Assembly (NCBI GenBank): GCA_963781155.1
Contig: CAWAEC010000011.1
Coordinates: forward strand, 124,001 to 188,000
Direction: 5' to 3'
Source of the DNA: PALSA-693 sp963781155
GTDB lineage: Bacteria > Actinomycetota > Acidimicrobiia > Acidimicrobiales > Palsa-688
Length of the DNA: 64,000 nucleotides
A program made the translations under genes and the position numbers. Positions 16,429 to 24,224 of this stretch are shown one piece after another. Within the stretch, counting starts at the first letter, position 1. Each line of letters opens with the position of its first letter. The notes under the pieces are model-generated. The model did no database searches. It had not been told where the DNA came from and worked only from the letters and a program-made list of their open reading frames with translations.

Positions 16429-18133
16429 GTGGGTCGGCCAGCACATCGAAGAAATCGAAGAAATCGCGGGCGCTTCCCCGGCGTCGCCACAGTTCTTACC
16501 GTGGTGGCCGTCGTTGGCTGTCTCGGCGTGGTGGGAGTGTTTGCTGCCGATCATTTCGGCGTCCTCAACCTGACCGGCTCGCACCCGGCCACCGCCAGCC
16601 CGCCGCCGGCGGCTTCGGCTGCCGCGGCGACCCCCACGTCCACCGCAACTTTCACCCCGCCCCCCTCACCCGAGACCATTTCGGCAAACAGTGACGGCGT
16701 CACCGCGGCGTGGGTCGCGGCGGAGAACGCCAAGCGGGGCACGACCCAATGGATGATCACGGGCGCCCAGACAGCCGAAGGGATCGCCGGTTACGCCGAC
16801 TTGGCCCAGGTCCAGGTGGATCAGGTCGTCACCCTGTATGTGTCGACCCAAGCCTCGACCTTTCATGTGGATGCCTACCGGATGGGCTACTACCAGGGCC
16901 TGGGCGCCCGGCTGGTGTGGAGCTCGAACCAGATCCCCGGCGCAGACCAAACCCGCTGTCCGGTAACTCCGGGCGTCAACATGGTGCAGTGCACCTGGCA
17001 GCCGTCCCTCCAGATCCCCATCACGCCCGCCTGGGTGCAAGGCCAGTACCTGCTGAAACTGGTTGGCGACGCTGGACAGCAGAGCTATGTGCCGCTGACC
17101 GTATGGGATCCGTCCAGCACGGCGGCGTACGTGATCATGTCCGGAGTCCTCACGGACGAGGTCTTCAACGACTACGGCGGCTATGACCTTTACGAGGGTG
17201 CAACGACCTGTGCTCCGTCGGTCTATCCCTGTTCGAGTCGCTCCCGGGTGGTGTCCTTCGACCGGCCCGACTCGAACGGCCACGGCGCCGGCTCGTATCT
17301 GTCGCTCATGTACCCCCTCACCCGTTTCGCTGAGCAGCACAGCCTTGATGTGACCTACTGGACAGACATCACCCTCTCAACAGACGGAGACCTGTTGCCA
17401 GAACACCGGGTGTTGATCTCGCCCGGTCACGACGAGGAATGGTCGCTCGAGATGCGCCAGGCGGCGACCCAGGCTGCGGACCGGGGCGTGAACTTGATTT
17501 TCTTCGGAGCCAGTCCGGTACTGCGAAAAGTCAGGCTGCAGCCGTCGCCATTGGGACCGGACCGCCAGGTCGTCAACTACCGGAACCCCGAAGCTGATCC
17601 GCTCTTCGGCGTCAACAACGCCGAGGTGTCAGCAGAATTGGTGGGGACAGCTCCCGGCCAATCAACCCGACAGCGAGCTCGTAGGCGCCGATTACATCGG
17701 CTTCGCCAACGGCTCGGCATCATTTCCGCTTGTCGCGTCCGACCCGACATCCTGGCTCTTCGCGGGCAGCGGAGTGGGGCCCAAGAGCGAAATTCCGGGC
17801 GTGATGACCGGGGACTTCCAGGGCTACGATCCCGCGCTCGGTGGTACCCCGCCCGGCGTCGAGATCCTGGCTCACTCCCGGGTCACGGTGAGCGGCCATC
17901 CGGACCGGGACTACGCCGACACCACGTATTACACATTGCCAACGAGCCACGCCGGAGTGTTCTCCAGTGGCACGGTGGGGTGGATTCCCTCGCTCCAGGA
18001 CTGCGATCCCGCCCAAACGTGTCCGGCCCGTGCCATGCAAGTGATCACCGGCAACCTGCTCAGAGTCTTCGGCGCCGGCCCCGTCGGCCTGACGAATCCC
18101 TCGGTCGCCAACACGTCGAAGTTCTACGGCTGA
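16429..18133 (+). CDS. membrane-anchored N,N-dimethylformamidase beta-subunit-like protein, one frameshift
   Basis: The N-terminus is basic, then a single transmembrane helix ('VATVLTVVAVVGCLGVVGVF', about residues 19-38) and an Ala/Pro/Thr linker. The exported domain matches the large subunit-like domain of N,N-dimethylformamidase: 'TLYVSTQASTFHVDAYRMGY', 'GQYLLKLVG', 'YVIMSGVLTDEVFNDYGGYD', 'HRVLISPGHDEEWSLEMR' and 'GVNLIFFGA'. The first frame degenerates after 'VSAELVG' (about 17645). One base over, it continues 'ANQPDSELVGADYIGFANGS' to 'TNPSVANTSKFYG' and stops at 18133. A one-base insertion at 17640-17655 explains this. Restored length is about 567 residues. Many actinobacteria have such anchored homologues of unknown substrate, so DMF hydrolysis is not implied. 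Confidence 0.7.
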
Positions 18134-18172
18134 GCGAAGCGTCGGACGGCCGGAACCGGCTTCAGGGGGCCG

Positions 18173-18997
18173 CTACGAAATCCGGTCCGTGACCCACCTG
18201 GTCAGCTCGGCCAGGACGGCCGCGTGCCCGGGTTCGTTGAAGATCTCATGCCACAACCCGGGCCAGAGCCGGGCTGTCAGATCCTGGCTGGACACGGACA
18301 TAACGACGTCGCGGAGTGCTTGCGGACTCACAAGGAGATCCGCACTTCCGTGCATGACCAGAAGGGGCAAGGTCAACTCGCCGAGCGAGGCCCGGACCTC
18401 CTCGACCTGGCCCAGCGCCTGCAGCAACCCGCGAGGCGGCGGACCGAGGTACACGAGTGGATCGTCCTTGTAGGCCTGGACGACGGCGGGATCGCTGGAG
18501 ACGACATCCGCAAGCCCCAGGTCCGGGACCTCTTCCAGATCGGCGAGGGCTGCTACCTCCGGCGGCACGTGGAGGAGCGCGCCAGAAAGCGCAAGGCCGG
18601 CCAGCTCGTCCTGGTGCCGTTCAGCGAATGCGGTCGCGATCAGCCCTCCCATGGAGTGGCCGACGAGAAAGAGCGGCCCTCGGGGTTCTCTCTCCCGGAC
18701 CAGCTCGACGAAAACTCCGAGATCGTCTGCGGCCGTCCAGGCTGACTCGATGTCCGCCCTGGTCCCGTCCGACCGGCCGTGACCGCGATGGTCGAGCGCC
18801 CAGACCGAGACGCCGGAGTCGACAAGGGCTGCAGCCACATGCTCGTACCTGCCGCTGTGCTCGGCGAAGCCATGGGAGAGGACCACGTGACCGCGAGGCT
18901 GAACGCGGGGCCGCCAGTACCGGTAGTAGAGCCGGTCTCCTGCGAATCGCCCCTCCCGAACGTCGTCCACAGGCGTACTCCCTGGTGTTGTCGCCAC
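18173..18997 (-). CDS. alpha/beta hydrolase, monoacylglycerol lipase type
   Basis: A 274-residue serine hydrolase. The oxyanion-hole region is 'VVLSHGFAEHSGRYEHVA', the nucleophile elbow 'GHSMGG' lies at about residues 113-118, the acid is Asp in 'MHGSADLLV' and the catalytic His is in 'GLWHEIFNEP'. This arrangement, with 'LDHRGHGRSDG', is typical of monoglyceride lipase/lysophospholipase homologues. The frame extends upstream to 19477, but the GTG at 18997 has an AGGAG five bases before it and starts just before the conserved 'GRFAGDRLYYRYW', so I prefer it. It is divergent from the RidA gene, with about 80 bp between. Confidence 0.85.
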   Translation of the reverse strand: MATTPGSTPVDDVREGRFAGDRLYYRYWRPRVQPRGHVVLSHGFAEHSGRYEHVAAALVDSGVSVWALDHRGHGRSDGTRADIESAWTAADDLGVFVELVREREPRGPLFLVGHSMGGLIATAFAERHQDELAGLALSGALLHVPPEVAALADLEEVPDLGLADVVSSDPAVVQAYKDDPLVYLGPPPRGLLQALGQVEEVRASLGELTLPLLVMHGSADLLVSPQALRDVVMSVSSQDLTARLWPGLWHEIFNEPGHAAVLAELTRWVTDRIS

Positions 18998-19078
18998 GTG
19001 TGCTCCTATTTCCAGCCCCGCAGGATAAACCGCGGCAAAGTCCGGTGCCTGGTCCGGCCAAACGGCCAGGATGGCCGT

Positions 19079-19462
19079 ATGCCGGACAGGGAACGGGTCA
19101 GCTCGGGATCGCCTTTTGAAGCCGACATTGGTTTCAGCCGGGCGGTTCGGGTAGGGGAGCGCGTCGTCGTTTCGGGGACGGCGCCCGTCTGGCCGGACGG
19201 CACTTGCTCGCCGGAGCCGGCGAATCAGGCCCGGCGATGCCTCGAGATCATCGCGGCGGCCCTGAGCGAGCTGGGCAGCGGACCAGCTGATGTGGTTCGG
19301 ACCCGGATGTTTCTCACGTCGCGGGACGACGCGGAGGTGGTGGGCGCCGTCCACGCCGAGTTCTTCGGCTTTGTCCGCCCGGCCGCCACCATGGTGGTGG
19401 TCGCCGGACTTCTGGACCCGCGGTGGCGGGTGGAGATCGAGGCCGAAGCGGTGATCGGCTGA
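19079..19462 (+). CDS. RidA family imine/enamine deaminase
   Basis: A 127-residue single-domain YjgF/YER057c/UK114 protein. It shows 'GFSRAVRVGERVVVSGTAPV' at about residues 18-37, 'ARRCLEIIAAALSELG', 'DVVRTRMFLTSRDD' with the substrate-binding Arg, and 'PAATMVVVAGLLDPRWRVEI' with the closing Glu (EIEAEAVI). RidA proteins hydrolyse reactive 2-aminoacrylate-type imines released by PLP enzymes. The ATG start gives the usual family length. It diverges from the lipase and converges on cobO. Confidence 0.85.
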   Translation: MPDRERVSSGSPFEADIGFSRAVRVGERVVVSGTAPVWPDGTCSPEPANQARRCLEIIAAALSELGSGPADVVRTRMFLTSRDDAEVVGAVHAEFFGFVRPAATMVVVAGLLDPRWRVEIEAEAVIG

Positions 19463-19517
19463 CCCTGACTGCCGCACCGGGCGCGGCGCCCGACAGCGGA
19501 CACAGCGGACAGGCGCC

Positions 19518-20042
19518 TCAGTATTCGATGCCCTTTTTCGCCGTCACGCCACGATCGAACACGTGCTTCACTTTGCGCATCTCGGTGACGGTGTCGGCGA
19601 TCTCCACCAGCTCCGGAGCTGCGTCGCGCCCCGTGATGACCACGTTGGTAGAAGGAGCCCGGTTCCGGATCCCCGCCACCACCTCCTCGACAGGCACCCA
19701 GCCGTAGGTCACGGCGTACGTGAGCTCGTCGAGTATCAAGAGGTCATAATCCCCCGAGGCCAGCTTGGCGGCCGCCACCTGCCAGGCGTGGCGGCCCTTG
19801 GCAGCCGTCTCGTCCAAATCGGATGACTCCCACGTGAACCCGTCGCCCAGGGTGTGCCACTCGACGCCCAGGTGATCGGCGAGCTTGCGTTCGCCGGTCT
19901 TCCATTTCCCGCCTTTGACGAATTGCACGACACCGACCCGCCAACCCCGGGCCCATCCCCGTCCCATGACCCCGAAGGCAGCCGAGGACTTTCCTTTGCC
20001 GTGACCGGTATTCAGCAACACGATGGACTCGGAGCGTGCCAT
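19518..20042 (-). CDS. cobO: cob(I)yrinic acid a,c-diamide adenosyltransferase
   Basis: Transfers the adenosyl group of ATP to the cobalt of corrinoids, completing the upper ligand of coenzyme B12. The P-loop 'NTGHGKGKSSAAFG' is at residues 11-24. Family blocks 'VQFVKGGKWKTGE', 'DGFTWESSDLDETAAKGRHA' and 'YDLLILDELTYAVTYGW' are intact. The length of 174 residues is normal. The ATG at 20042 is chosen because it starts just before the conserved core; the frame runs further upstream without conservation. It is divergent from the riboswitch-led cob operon, so it is not under that riboswitch and must have its own promoter in the 85 bp between. Confidence 0.9.
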   Translation of the reverse strand: MARSESIVLLNTGHGKGKSSAAFGVMGRGWARGWRVGVVQFVKGGKWKTGERKLADHLGVEWHTLGDGFTWESSDLDETAAKGRHAWQVAAAKLASGDYDLLILDELTYAVTYGWVPVEEVVAGIRNRAPSTNVVITGRDAAPELVEIADTVTEMRKVKHVFDRGVTAKKGIEY

Positions 20043-20129
20043 GCGGCCGACCCTACCGAGGCCGACCGCCGGTCTGCGGCGACGCTCGTTTTGTGTCTGT
20101 CCCCGTTCCCTCCCGGATCCCACTACCAT

Positions 20130-20285
20130 CAGCGGCGTAGCGCAGGGAACCCGGTGGGATTCCGGGACTGTCCCGCAACTGTGACCGGGGAGCGAACCCC
20201 CAACCCGATGGCCACGGCCCTTTGCGGTTGGAAGGCCGGGGGCGAGTGGATCCGGGAGTCAGGAAACCTGCCTACCCCCGGATCG
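20130..20285 (+). promoter_or_regulatory. cobalamin riboswitch leading the cob operon
   Basis: The leader carries the conserved elements of the adenosylcobalamin riboswitch: a 5' 'AGGGAACCCGGTG' segment, then 'GGGACTGTCCCGCAACTGTG', and a B12 box 'GTCAGGAAACCTGCC' at about 20258-20272. The 3' boundary helix is formed by GGATCCGGG (about 20248-20256) and the CCCCGGATC that follows the B12 box. It ends about 20 bases before the TTG start of cobU, so control is probably at translation, with cobalamin binding hiding the ribosome site. Control by premature termination cannot be excluded. Confidence 0.9.
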
Positions 20286-20306
20286 ATTCGGAGGGACGCG
20301 AGGACG

Positions 20307-20900
20307 TTGGCAGCAGGACCATCGACCGTCACCCTGGTGTTGGGTGGGGCGCGCAGCGGCAAGTCCGAGGTGGCGGAGCACCTGGCCGCTGGACTGCCGC
20401 CGCCGCTCGCATATGTCGCCACGGCCGTGCTCGACCCGTCGCAACCGGATCCCGATCTGGCCGCCCGGGTCGAGGCCCACCGCCGGCGCCGTCCGCCGGA
20501 CTGGCACACCGTTGAGGCCGGCCCGGCGCTGGTCGCGACTCTGTCACGCATGGAGAGCTGGGAGGGGACCGTCCTGGTGGATTCACTGGGCACCTGGGTG
20601 GCCGCCACACCGAACTTCACCGCGGACGGGACCGGCGGTGCGGCGCTGGCCGCGGTGCTGCGAGCCCGGGCCGCGACGGAAACGGGAGCCACCGTGCTGG
20701 TCTCCGACGAGGTGGGGCTGGGCGTGCACCCCTCTACCGACAGCGGCAGGCACTTCCGCGACGCCCTCGGGATCGTCAACCAGGCCGTGGCCGACATCGC
20801 CGACGAGGTGCTGCTGATCATCGCCGGCCGGGTCCTTCCCCTGGAACGCGCCGCCGCCCTGGCGCTGCCCAGGGGAATCGCCACGGCCGGGGAGGATTGA
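20307..20900 (+). CDS. cobU: adenosylcobinamide kinase / adenosylcobinamide-phosphate guanylyltransferase
   Basis: Bifunctional enzyme (CobU/CobP) that phosphorylates adenosylcobinamide and adds GMP before the lower ligand is attached. The P-loop 'LVLGGARSGKSEVAE' lies at about residues 10-24. Further family blocks are 'YVATAV', 'RVEAHRRRRPPDWHTVEAGP', 'VLVDSLGTWV' and 'VSDEVGLGVHP'. I chose the TTG at 20307, just after the riboswitch and preceded by a GGAGGGACGCGAGG purine run; upstream in-frame codons lie inside the riboswitch. Length is 197 residues. First gene of the cob operon; its TGA abuts the cobS start. Confidence 0.9.
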   Translation: MAAGPSTVTLVLGGARSGKSEVAEHLAAGLPPPLAYVATAVLDPSQPDPDLAARVEAHRRRRPPDWHTVEAGPALVATLSRMESWEGTVLVDSLGTWVAATPNFTADGTGGAALAAVLRARAATETGATVLVSDEVGLGVHPSTDSGRHFRDALGIVNQAVADIADEVLLIIAGRVLPLERAAALALPRGIATAGED

Positions 20901-21629
20901 GTGCGGGCTGCAGTGTCGTTCCTCACGCCGTTCGGCGGCGCCCGGGCGCCCGGCCCGACCACGCTGGACTGGTTTCCGGTCGTGGGGGCGGTCATCGGGC
21001 TGGTGCTCGGAGGTGTCTGGTGGCTGGCGGATCGGGCGTGGCCCGACCCGGTGGCGGCCGCTCTGGTCGTGGCCGCCGACCTGGTGGTAACCGGCATGCT
21101 CCACTTCGACGGCCTGGTAGACAGCGCCGACGGGCTGCTGCCGCCCCTGGAACGGACCCGCCGGCTGGCGGTCATGGCCGAGCCCGGCGTCGGAGCCTTC
21201 GGGGCTGCGGCGGGTGGAGCCACCCTGCTGATCCGATGGGCGGCACTGGCCGCCCTGCGGCCCGGCGTGCTCCTGATCGCCGGATTGTGGTGCCTGTCGC
21301 GCACCACGATGGCCTTGATTGCCCGCACGCAACGCTATGTGCGCGGCGATCAGGGGCTGGCCCGGGCCTTCCAAGCGCCCGGTACACCTGGCGGCGAGGG
21401 CGTTCGACACCTGATCTTCCTGGTCGCAGGCCTTGGGCTGGCGACGGCGTCGCTGTTGGGCTGGCGGATCATCCCCGGCCTGGCCAGCGGAGCCGCGGCC
21501 TTGATCGCCGCAGCCGCGGTGGCCTGGCTGGCCCGGCGGCGCATCGGGGGCTTCACCGGCGACGTCCTCGGTGCGTCCGGAGTAATAGCCGAGACGGCCG
21601 GTCTCGTGGTCGCGGCGGCCCGATGGTAG
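20901..21629 (+). CDS. cobS: adenosylcobinamide-GDP ribazoletransferase (cobalamin synthase)
   Basis: Membrane enzyme that joins adenosylcobinamide-GDP to alpha-ribazole. This 242-residue protein has the family start 'AVSFLTPFGG', the metal-binding block 'TGMLHFDGLVDSADGLLPP' at about residues 64-82, and the C-terminal 'RRIGGFTGDVLGASG' signature, with five to six hydrophobic helices between. The GTG start directly follows the cobU stop with no spacer, so translation is probably coupled. Confidence 0.92.
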   Translation: MRAAVSFLTPFGGARAPGPTTLDWFPVVGAVIGLVLGGVWWLADRAWPDPVAAALVVAADLVVTGMLHFDGLVDSADGLLPPLERTRRLAVMAEPGVGAFGAAAGGATLLIRWAALAALRPGVLLIAGLWCLSRTTMALIARTQRYVRGDQGLARAFQAPGTPGGEGVRHLIFLVAGLGLATASLLGWRIIPGLASGAAALIAAAAVAWLARRRIGGFTGDVLGASGVIAETAGLVVAAARW

Positions 21630-21636
21630 GAGCCCG

Positions 21637-22689
21637 GTGGTAGGAAGAGGCCTCGCGCCCCGAGCGTCGGCGGACCGGGCGCACGCGGCGGGCCAGGAGG
21701 CCCGGGGCGGCTGGGCCGGTTGGGCCGCGGGCCGGGCGGACACCCTCGGCTGGGTGGCGGTTGCCATCGCCGCCGACTGGCTGGTCGGCGAGCCTCCGGC
21801 CGCCTGCCACCCGGTAGCGGGATTCGGTCGGAGCATGCAACTACTCGAAGCGAAGTGGTACGCCGATTCCCGGCTGCGAGGAGCGGCGTTCACGGCCGCT
21901 GGCATCGGGGTCGCGGCGACCGCCGGCGCCTCGCTTTCGCTCCTGCGCGGTCCCGCCCGGCGGGGGGCCGGCCTGGCGTTGGCCTCGTACGTGGCGGTCG
22001 CGGGCCGGGCGCTGGCGGCAGCCGCCAACGGCGTCGCCTCCGCGCTCGAGGCCGGCGACCTGCCCGCCGCCCGGGCACGGCTGCCCGCCCTGGTGGGCCG
22101 CGACCCGGCCGGGCTGGACGAGTCGGAGATCGTGCGCGCCGTTGTGGAGTCGGTGGCCGAGAACACCGTGGATGCAGTCGTGGCCGCAGCGCTCTGGGCT
22201 GCCGTCGGCGGCGCCCCCGCCGTCCTTGCCTACCGGGCCATCAACACTCTGGACGCCATGGTTGGCCACCGCTCCTCGCGCTACGCCCGCTTCGGCTGGG
22301 CCACGGCCCGCGCCGACGACCTGGCTGGCTGGATTCCGGCCCGGGCCACTGCGCTCCTGGTGGCCTGCGTGCGTCCCGCAGCGGCCGGAGACGTCTGGGT
22401 GGCCGTGCACTCGCAGGCCGGCGTCCATCCTTCGCCAAATGCGGGGGTGGCGGAGGCCGCCTTCGCCGCTGCCCTTGGCATCCGCCTGGGCGGACGCAAC
22501 GTCTACGACGGGCGGGCCGAGATCCGCCCCACGTTAGGGGCGGGACGCAGTCCTGTCACTCCCGATATCGTCCGGGCGGTGCGGCTCAGTCGCCACGTCA
22601 CGGCCGCTCTCGCCCTTCTGGCCGGCGCCGCGGCCCTGGCCCGGGCCGGCGCTCGCACCGGTTCCCGACCGCCGTGGTCGCGCCGATGA
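21637..22689 (+). CDS. cobD: adenosylcobinamide-phosphate synthase
   Basis: CobD/CbiB is the membrane enzyme that attaches aminopropanol (or its phosphate) to adenosylcobyric acid. Blocks include 'AADWLVGEPPAACHPVAGFG' near residue 45, 'VVESVAENTVDAVVA' at about 170, 'YRAINTLDAMVGHRSSRYAR' and 'HSQAGVHPSPNAGVAEAAFA'. At 350 residues it is slightly longer than usual because of a 35-residue Ala/Gly/Arg-rich N-terminus, so the true start could be further in. Its TGA overlaps the ATG of cobQ by 4 bp (ATGA). Confidence 0.9.
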   Translation: MVGRGLAPRASADRAHAAGQEARGGWAGWAAGRADTLGWVAVAIAADWLVGEPPAACHPVAGFGRSMQLLEAKWYADSRLRGAAFTAAGIGVAATAGASLSLLRGPARRGAGLALASYVAVAGRALAAAANGVASALEAGDLPAARARLPALVGRDPAGLDESEIVRAVVESVAENTVDAVVAAALWAAVGGAPAVLAYRAINTLDAMVGHRSSRYARFGWATARADDLAGWIPARATALLVACVRPAAAGDVWVAVHSQAGVHPSPNAGVAEAAFAAALGIRLGGRNVYDGRAEIRPTLGAGRSPVTPDIVRAVRLSRHVTAALALLAGAAALARAGARTGSRPPWSRR

Positions 22690-24224
22690 CCCCCATCCCG
22701 GAGGGGCTCCGGGGCGGCCTGATGGTGTGCGGGACGGCCAGCGACGCCGGCAAAACCACGCTGGTCACCGGGTTGTGCCGGGTGTTGGCCCGGCGCGGGG
22801 TTCGGGTGGCACCCTTTAAGGCCCAGAACATGGCCCTCAACTCGGCCGTCACCCCCGGCGGGCACGAGATCGGTCGCGCCCAGGCCGCCCAGGCTCACGC
22901 GGCCGGGATCGACCCGGAGGTGGCCATGAACCCGATCCTGCTGAAACCCCAGTCCGACCGGACCAGCCAGGTGATCGTGATGGGCCGTCCCTGGCGGGTC
23001 CTCGACGCCGCCGCCTACCAGGCGGCCAAGCCCGAGCTGATGGATCTGATCCTGGAGCAGCTGGCGGATCTGCGGTCCCGATTCGATGTGGTCCTGTGCG
23101 AGGGAGCCGGCAGCCCGGCCGAGATCAACCTGCTGCACGGGGACATCGTCAATTTAAGGGTGGCGCGCGACGCCGGGCTCCCGGCGATCGTCGTCGGCGA
23201 CATCGACCGTGGCGGCGTGTTCGCGGCCCTGTACGGGACGGTGGCCCTGCTGCCCGATGATCTGCGGTCCACGGTTCGGGGCTACGTCATCAACAAGTTC
23301 CGCGGCGATCCGACCCTGCTCGCGGGCGGGCCCGACGAACTGGCTCGCCGCACCGGCGTCCCGACTCTCGGGATCATCCCGTGGCTCGGTGGCTTGAATC
23401 TCGATTCGGAAGACTCGTTGGCCCTGGACTCGGCCTGGCCGGCCTCGGCGCCGACCCGGGCCGCGGCCGAACTCGATGTGGCCGCCATCCGTTTCCCACG
23501 CCTGTCCAATTTCACGGACCTGGACGCCCTGGCCGTGGAACCGGCCGTGCGGCTGCGCCTGGTGGACGACCCGACCGCCCTGGGACATCCCGACCTGATC
23601 GTCCTGCCTGGCACGAAGACCACCGTGGCTGACCTGGGCTGGTTGCGGGACACGGGCCTGGCGGTCGCTATCGAAGCGTTGGCCGCCGATCCCGGCGGGC
23701 GCACCACCATCCTCGGGGTCTGCGGCGGCTACCAGATGCTCGGCCGGCGCATCGATGACGGGGTCGAGTCCCGTCCCCCCCAATCGGTGGCCGGTCTCGG
23801 CTTGCTGCCGGCGGACACGGTGTTCGCCACCCAGAAAACCCTGTGCTGGACAACAGGGACGGCATTGGGAGCGGCCGTGCGCGGCTACGAGATCCGGCAC
23901 GGCCACACCAGTTCTGAGTCCCCCTGGATCACGACCGACCGGGCCGGTGGTCCCGAGGGCTGCCAGGCCGGTGATGGGCGCATCGTGGGTACCAGCCTGC
24001 ACGGGCTGCTGGAAGGCGACGCGTTCCGCGCTGCCCTGCTCGCGGATGTGGCCCGCCGGGCCGGGCGGGGCTGGACGCCGACCGGGGTATCGTTCGAGGC
24101 TGCCCGCCTCGCCCGGCTGGACCGGCTGGCCGGCGCCCTGGAAGAACACCTGGACCTGGCGGCCGTTGCCCGCCTGGTGGCCGGGGCGCGGCCCGCGGCC
24201 CGCTTGCGAGGGGCCCCGGCGTGA
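22686..24224 (+). CDS. cobQ: cobyric acid synthase
   Basis: Amidates the b, d, e and g side chains of adenosylcobyrinic acid diamide using glutamine and ATP. Two domains are visible. The N-terminal DTBS-like ATPase has P-loop 'GTASDAGKTTLVTG' (residues 16-29), 'FKAQNMALNS' and 'CEGAGSPAEINL'. The C-terminal class I glutamine amidotransferase has nucleophile Cys in 'LGVCGGYQMLG' and His in 'SLHGLLEG'. It has 512 residues, normal for the family. The start overlaps cobD and the stop overlaps cobN by 4 bp (GTGA), so the operon is translationally coupled. Confidence 0.93.
   Translation: MTPIPEGLRGGLMVCGTASDAGKTTLVTGLCRVLARRGVRVAPFKAQNMALNSAVTPGGHEIGRAQAAQAHAAGIDPEVAMNPILLKPQSDRTSQVIVMGRPWRVLDAAAYQAAKPELMDLILEQLADLRSRFDVVLCEGAGSPAEINLLHGDIVNLRVARDAGLPAIVVGDIDRGGVFAALYGTVALLPDDLRSTVRGYVINKFRGDPTLLAGGPDELARRTGVPTLGIIPWLGGLNLDSEDSLALDSAWPASAPTRAAAELDVAAIRFPRLSNFTDLDALAVEPAVRLRLVDDPTALGHPDLIVLPGTKTTVADLGWLRDTGLAVAIEALAADPGGRTTILGVCGGYQMLGRRIDDGVESRPPQSVAGLGLLPADTVFATQKTLCWTTGTALGAAVRGYEIRHGHTSSESPWITTDRAGGPEGCQAGDGRIVGTSLHGLLEGDAFRAALLADVARRAGRGWTPTGVSFEAARLARLDRLAGALEEHLDLAAVARLVAGARPAARLRGAPA

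Noticed and set aside
21720..22685. Upstream extension of the cobQ frame through cobD
   Set aside because: Arg-rich shadow of cobD; the true start is the ATG overlapping the cobD stop.
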